Positions 12,126 to 14,750 of a DNA stretch of 14,750 bases are shown piece by piece (the first letter of the stretch is position 1; every line of letters begins with the position of its first letter). Source of the DNA: Pseudogracilibacillus sp037892545 (GTDB lineage: Bacteria; Bacillota; Bacilli; Bacillales; Amphibacillaceae); assembly GCF_037892545.1 (NCBI RefSeq), contig NZ_JBBKBG010000045.1, positions 1 to 14,750 of the forward strand, in the 5' to 3' direction. Below the pieces are notes generated by a model. That model was given only the letters and a program-made list of their open reading frames with translations, did no database searches and was not told the origin of the DNA. Position numbers and translations under genes: made by a program.

Positions 12126-13025
12126 ATGATTACGCTAAAAAATATTTATAAATCATACAATGGAAAAGTAGTTCTGGATGACATAAATATAACGATACGA
12201 AAAGGAAGTTGCTTCGGATTGGTCGGTCCGAATGGGGCTGGGAAATCGACGCTCGTAAAAATAATTACTTCGATTATTCGAAGTGACAAAGGCGTCCTTT
12301 ATATAAATGGAGCTGAAAGAGGAAAAAAAGATTTATACAATATTGGTTATGTTCCACAACATATTTGTTTAGAAGAAAAGCTCACAGCAATACAGAACTT
12401 ACGTTATTTTGGGAAATTATACGGGCTACACGGAAAGGAATTACATGCACAAATTGAAAAGGTATTAGAACAGATCGGTTTAACAGCATATGGAAAAGAG
12501 AAAGTGAATACTTTCTCAGGAGGAATGAAGCGACGTTTAAATATAGGTTGTGCATTCATGCATAAACCGACACTTATTATAATGGATGAACCAACGGTTG
12601 GAATTGATGCACAATCAAGAAATTATATATTCGAGATGATAGAAAAATTAAAACAGCAAGAAACGACCATTATTTATGTAAGCCACTATATGGAAGAGGT
12701 AGAACAACTTTGTGATGAAATTGCTTTGATGGATCATGGGAAAGTGATCGAAACAGGTACTATATCCATGTTTTTAAATAAGTATAGCCAGCCGGCCGTT
12801 TTTGTGAACAGAAAACCTAATCATGTCATCGATTTACCTACTGTTACAAATGTTCATCCTAAAAAGAATGGATATGTGTACAAGACGGCAACTCCATTAC
12901 AGGTGATGCAAGAAATAATTGAGGATAGCATGAAAAATGAGTGTAAAGTAGAACAGTTAGAAATAATGCGACCGAAGTTAGAAGAAGTATTTTTTCACTT
13001 AACAGGGAGTCAACTTCGTGAATAG
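12126..13025 (+). CDS. ABC transporter ATP-binding protein (ABC-2 type exporter)
   Basis: This 299-residue ATPase drives the permease encoded next. Walker A is GPNGAGKST (34-42), Q-loop VPQ (76-78), signature FSGGMKRRLNIG (130-141), Walker B TLIIMDEPTVGID (149-161) and the H-loop His187 in YVSHYMEE. The region after about 220 is a variable C-terminal domain of the type found in CcmA/DrrA-like multidrug exporter ATPases. ATG 12126 is supported by AAGGGG 9 nt upstream; the open frame reaches back to 11970, but that lies inside the preceding terminator. Substrate is unknown; lipids, peptides or drugs are all possible. The next gene begins 25-31 bp downstream, so the two form an operon. Confidence 0.92.
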   Translation: MITLKNIYKSYNGKVVLDDINITIRKGSCFGLVGPNGAGKSTLVKIITSIIRSDKGVLYINGAERGKKDLYNIGYVPQHICLEEKLTAIQNLRYFGKLYGLHGKELHAQIEKVLEQIGLTAYGKEKVNTFSGGMKRRLNIGCAFMHKPTLIIMDEPTVGIDAQSRNYIFEMIEKLKQQETTIIYVSHYMEEVEQLCDEIALMDHGKVIETGTISMFLNKYSQPAVFVNRKPNHVIDLPTVTNVHPKKNGYVYKTATPLQVMQEIIEDSMKNECKVEQLEIMRPKLEEVFFHLTGSQLRE

Positions 13026-13056
13026 GTATGCTAAACTATAGAAAGTAGGGATGAAA

Positions 13057-13803
13057 ATGAAAGCAATCATGCAGACGGAAGGGATCAAGCATTTACAAGA
13101 CCGTGGAATGATCTTTTGGGCGATTATTTTACCTATTTTATTTACAGTATTATTCATTAGTTTATTTACATCTAGTATAGAGGAATCCATGAAAGAGGAA
13201 GTCATTATCTCGATTGTCCCAGGCTATGTTGTTATGTTTATCTTTTTTATCATGATATCGATGGTAACAACTTTTATAAAGGATAAAGAAGGTGGGATGG
13301 TTGCTAGAATAGCTAGTACGCCTGTTTCATCCATCGCTTTCTTACTTGGAAAATGGCTGCCATTTATCTTCATCGTGTTCATTCAAATAGCGGTCTTATT
13401 TACATTTGGTAAAATCGTTTACCATATTCCACTAGGAAATCCTTTATATATTGTAATTATTTCTCTGTTTGTTACATTTGCCGTAACAGGTTTAGGGTTA
13501 GCTTTAGCCTTATTCGTTCGATCAGAGAATATGGGAATTGCATGTACACAGATCATTGCGCTAGGTGGGGCGTTGTTAGGTGGGTTATGGATGCCAATTG
13601 ATACGATGCCAAGCTTTATCCAAACTTTTGCAAAAGTAACGCCACAATATTGGGCACACCAAGCATATCAAGGAGCAATGACTGATACATTATCTGGTGG
13701 CGATTTCGTATTATCTTTATGTATTTTATTCCTTTATGGCTGTATCGGTTGTCTATTTGCTTATATACGCTATCCGCGTTTTTTAAACGAAGCTAAACAT
13801 TAA
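13057..13803 (+). CDS. ABC-2 type transporter permease
   Basis: This permease of about 248 residues has six hydrophobic segments, from WAIILPILFTVLFISLF near the N-terminus to LSLCILFLYGCIGCLFAYI at the end. It shows the ABC-2 family pattern: a MVARIASTPVSSIAFLLGKWLP coupling region and the GLWMPIDTMPSFIQTFAKVTPQYWAHQAYQ motif before the last segment. ATG 13057 has GTAGGG 6 nt upstream; the in-frame ATG 13051 is directly adjacent to it and would add two residues. It should form a dimer with the upstream ATPase. LytTR and DUF3021 genes follow within about 20 bp, so expression is likely controlled by them. Confidence 0.9.
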   Translation: MKAIMQTEGIKHLQDRGMIFWAIILPILFTVLFISLFTSSIEESMKEEVIISIVPGYVVMFIFFIMISMVTTFIKDKEGGMVARIASTPVSSIAFLLGKWLPFIFIVFIQIAVLFTFGKIVYHIPLGNPLYIVIISLFVTFAVTGLGLALALFVRSENMGIACTQIIALGGALLGGLWMPIDTMPSFIQTFAKVTPQYWAHQAYQGAMTDTLSGGDFVLSLCILFLYGCIGCLFAYIRYPRFLNEAKH

Positions 13804-13823
13804 TCGTTTAGGGGAGGGGAAAC

Positions 13824-14285
13824 ATGAAAATTCATATTGATCTTGACGATAAGTATGAGGAAACTTCCATTACAATACAGGCGAAGGAATGGTCCAAAGA
13901 GTTAGATGACTTAATTTCCATGATTAAACAACAGAAACCACAACGGTTATTCGGTGTGAAAGAGGACCAAACAATATTATTAGAACCTACTAATATTGAT
14001 TATGTTTTTGTAGAAAATCGAAAAACATATGCAGTTGTTCAAAAGGAACAAATAGAAGTAAGAATGAAATTATATGAAGTAGAAGAGTTGTTGGTGTCCC
14101 GACATTTCATGCGATTTTCCAAATCAGTTATAGGGAATTTACATCAAATTGCCCGGTTTGAATTATCTTTCAATGGGAATCTATGTGTCTATTTTCATTC
14201 GGGTAATAAGGAATATATTACGAGGAAATATGTAAACAGTATAAAGGAAAAGTTGATGATAGGAGGGCTTACAGATGGCAAGTGA
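13824..14285 (+). CDS. LytTR-family DNA-binding regulator
   Basis: This 153-residue regulator begins at ATG 13824 behind GGGGAGGGG. Residues 1-50 are a short helical/beta lead-in without a receiver domain. The LytTR domain occupies about 55-150: LEPTNIDYVFVENRKTYAVVQ, then LYEVEELLVSRHFMRFSKSVIGNLHQIARFEL and the C-terminal ITRKYVNSIKEKL. Unlike AgrA/LytR it has no phosphorylation domain. Stand-alone LytTR regulators followed by a small membrane protein form LytTR regulatory systems (for example HdrRM and BrsRM in streptococci), in which the membrane protein restrains the regulator. It overlaps the DUF3021 gene by 11 nt. Its likely target is this ABC operon; no clear LytTR site was identified upstream. 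Confidence 0.88.
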   Translation: MKIHIDLDDKYEETSITIQAKEWSKELDDLISMIKQQKPQRLFGVKEDQTILLEPTNIDYVFVENRKTYAVVQKEQIEVRMKLYEVEELLVSRHFMRFSKSVIGNLHQIARFELSFNGNLCVYFHSGNKEYITRKYVNSIKEKLMIGGLTDGK

Positions 14286-14685
14286 GATCATGAAACGTGG
14301 CATATATGGGCTTGCTTATGGAGGGGTTGTAACCTTTATCGCTTTAACGGTATTAATGGTTGCGAATATTAACCCTTCCATCCAAACGATATGGTTATAT
14401 ACAAGCATGGGATTCGTTTTAAGTTTATATTTTGCTTTTGCATCTTTTATATTTGATGTAGAAAAATGGAGCCCACTAAAAAAGACCATCATCCATTATA
14501 GCCTGTCGGTTATCGTTTATTTTATAATCGCTTTTTCAGTCGGTTGGGTTCCAATTCGTATTGTCCCAATATTCATTTCTATTATCATGTTCACCGTAGT
14601 GTATCTCGTCTTTTGGTATAGCTATCGCATATATTATAAACGAGTGGAAGCTTCTATGAATGAGTCTTTAATGAAAAATAAATAA
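14275..14685 (+). CDS. DUF3021 membrane protein, probable inhibitor of the LytTR regulator
   Basis: This 136-residue protein has four membrane segments (about 8-30, 37-59, 70-91, 95-118) and a basic C-terminal tail (SYRIYYKRVEASMNESLMKNK). It matches DUF3021, including GFVLSLYFAFASFIFDVEKWSPLKKTIIHY between TM2 and TM3. ATG 14275 lies about 8 nt after GGAGGG and overlaps the LytTR gene by 11 nt, so the two are co-translated. By analogy with LytTR regulatory systems it should sequester the regulator at the membrane until a signal arrives; direct evidence for this DUF3021 protein is absent. It is the last gene of the operon. Confidence 0.87.
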   Translation: MASEIMKRGIYGLAYGGVVTFIALTVLMVANINPSIQTIWLYTSMGFVLSLYFAFASFIFDVEKWSPLKKTIIHYSLSVIVYFIIAFSVGWVPIRIVPIFISIIMFTVVYLVFWYSYRIYYKRVEASMNESLMKNK

Positions 14686-14713
14686 TTGTGAAGGAACACA
14701 TTTATTGTCTATT

Positions 14714-14750
14714 AAAAAGATTTCAGCAATTTTGCTGGAATCTTTTTGTC
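14714..14750 (+). terminator. Intrinsic terminator of the ABC-LytTR-DUF3021 operon
   Basis: AAAAAGATTTCAGC (14714-14727) pairs with GCTGGAATCTTTTT (14734-14747) across a 6-nt loop: 14 pairs with one G-T. The A-rich left and T-rich right sides could make it bidirectional. It closes the window. Confidence 0.9.

Overview
The window reads as a chromosomal segment of a low-GC, endospore-forming member of the Bacillales (Bacillus/Lysinibacillus-like). The evidence is AT-rich codon use, strong AGGAGG-type ribosome binding sites, frequent GTG/TTG starts, a spore photoproduct lyase operon (splAB) and a pbuE gene behind an adenine riboswitch. No tRNA, rRNA, transposase, integrase or CRISPR array is visible.

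Layout. Bases 1-120 hold the start of a small membrane protein on the minus strand. Bases 259-1443 (minus) encode a PbuE-like purine efflux pump, preceded by a promoter, an adenine-type purine riboswitch and a 17-bp intrinsic terminator. Bases 1740-4624 carry a VanR/VanS-like two-component pair with 11-bp-spaced direct repeats upstream. Two small minus-strand genes of unknown function follow (a secreted 92-residue protein and a 95-residue membrane protein), then splA-splB. Thirteen tandem 51-bp units with invariant inverted-repeat arms fill the gap between splB and a convergent DUF4260 membrane protein. Bases 8100-9987 hold a PadR - HAAS (DUF1700) - DUF4097 operon with its probable operators. 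Next comes a Vga-type ABC-F antibiotic-resistance gene with a leader that looks like a ribosome-controlled attenuator (a Met-Asn-Asn leader ORF plus alternating hairpins). Its reading frame is broken by a single in-frame TAG between the two ATPase domains. The window closes with a four-gene operon: ABC-2 transporter ATPase, permease, LytTR regulator and DUF3021 membrane protein, ended by a strong terminator.

How the parts work together. Most of the window is a series of small sense-and-respond modules for the cell envelope or for toxic compounds: purine-gated efflux, a two-component sensor, PadR/HAAS envelope sensing, an antibiotic-inducible ribosome-protection gene, and a LytTR-controlled exporter. 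The most unusual items are the 51-bp hairpin array at 6961-7620, the intact A/B/C/D attenuator upstream of a nonsense-interrupted ABC-F gene, and the upstream regulatory layout of the two-component operon. All family assignments come from reading the sequence and from remembered relatives; no database search was run.
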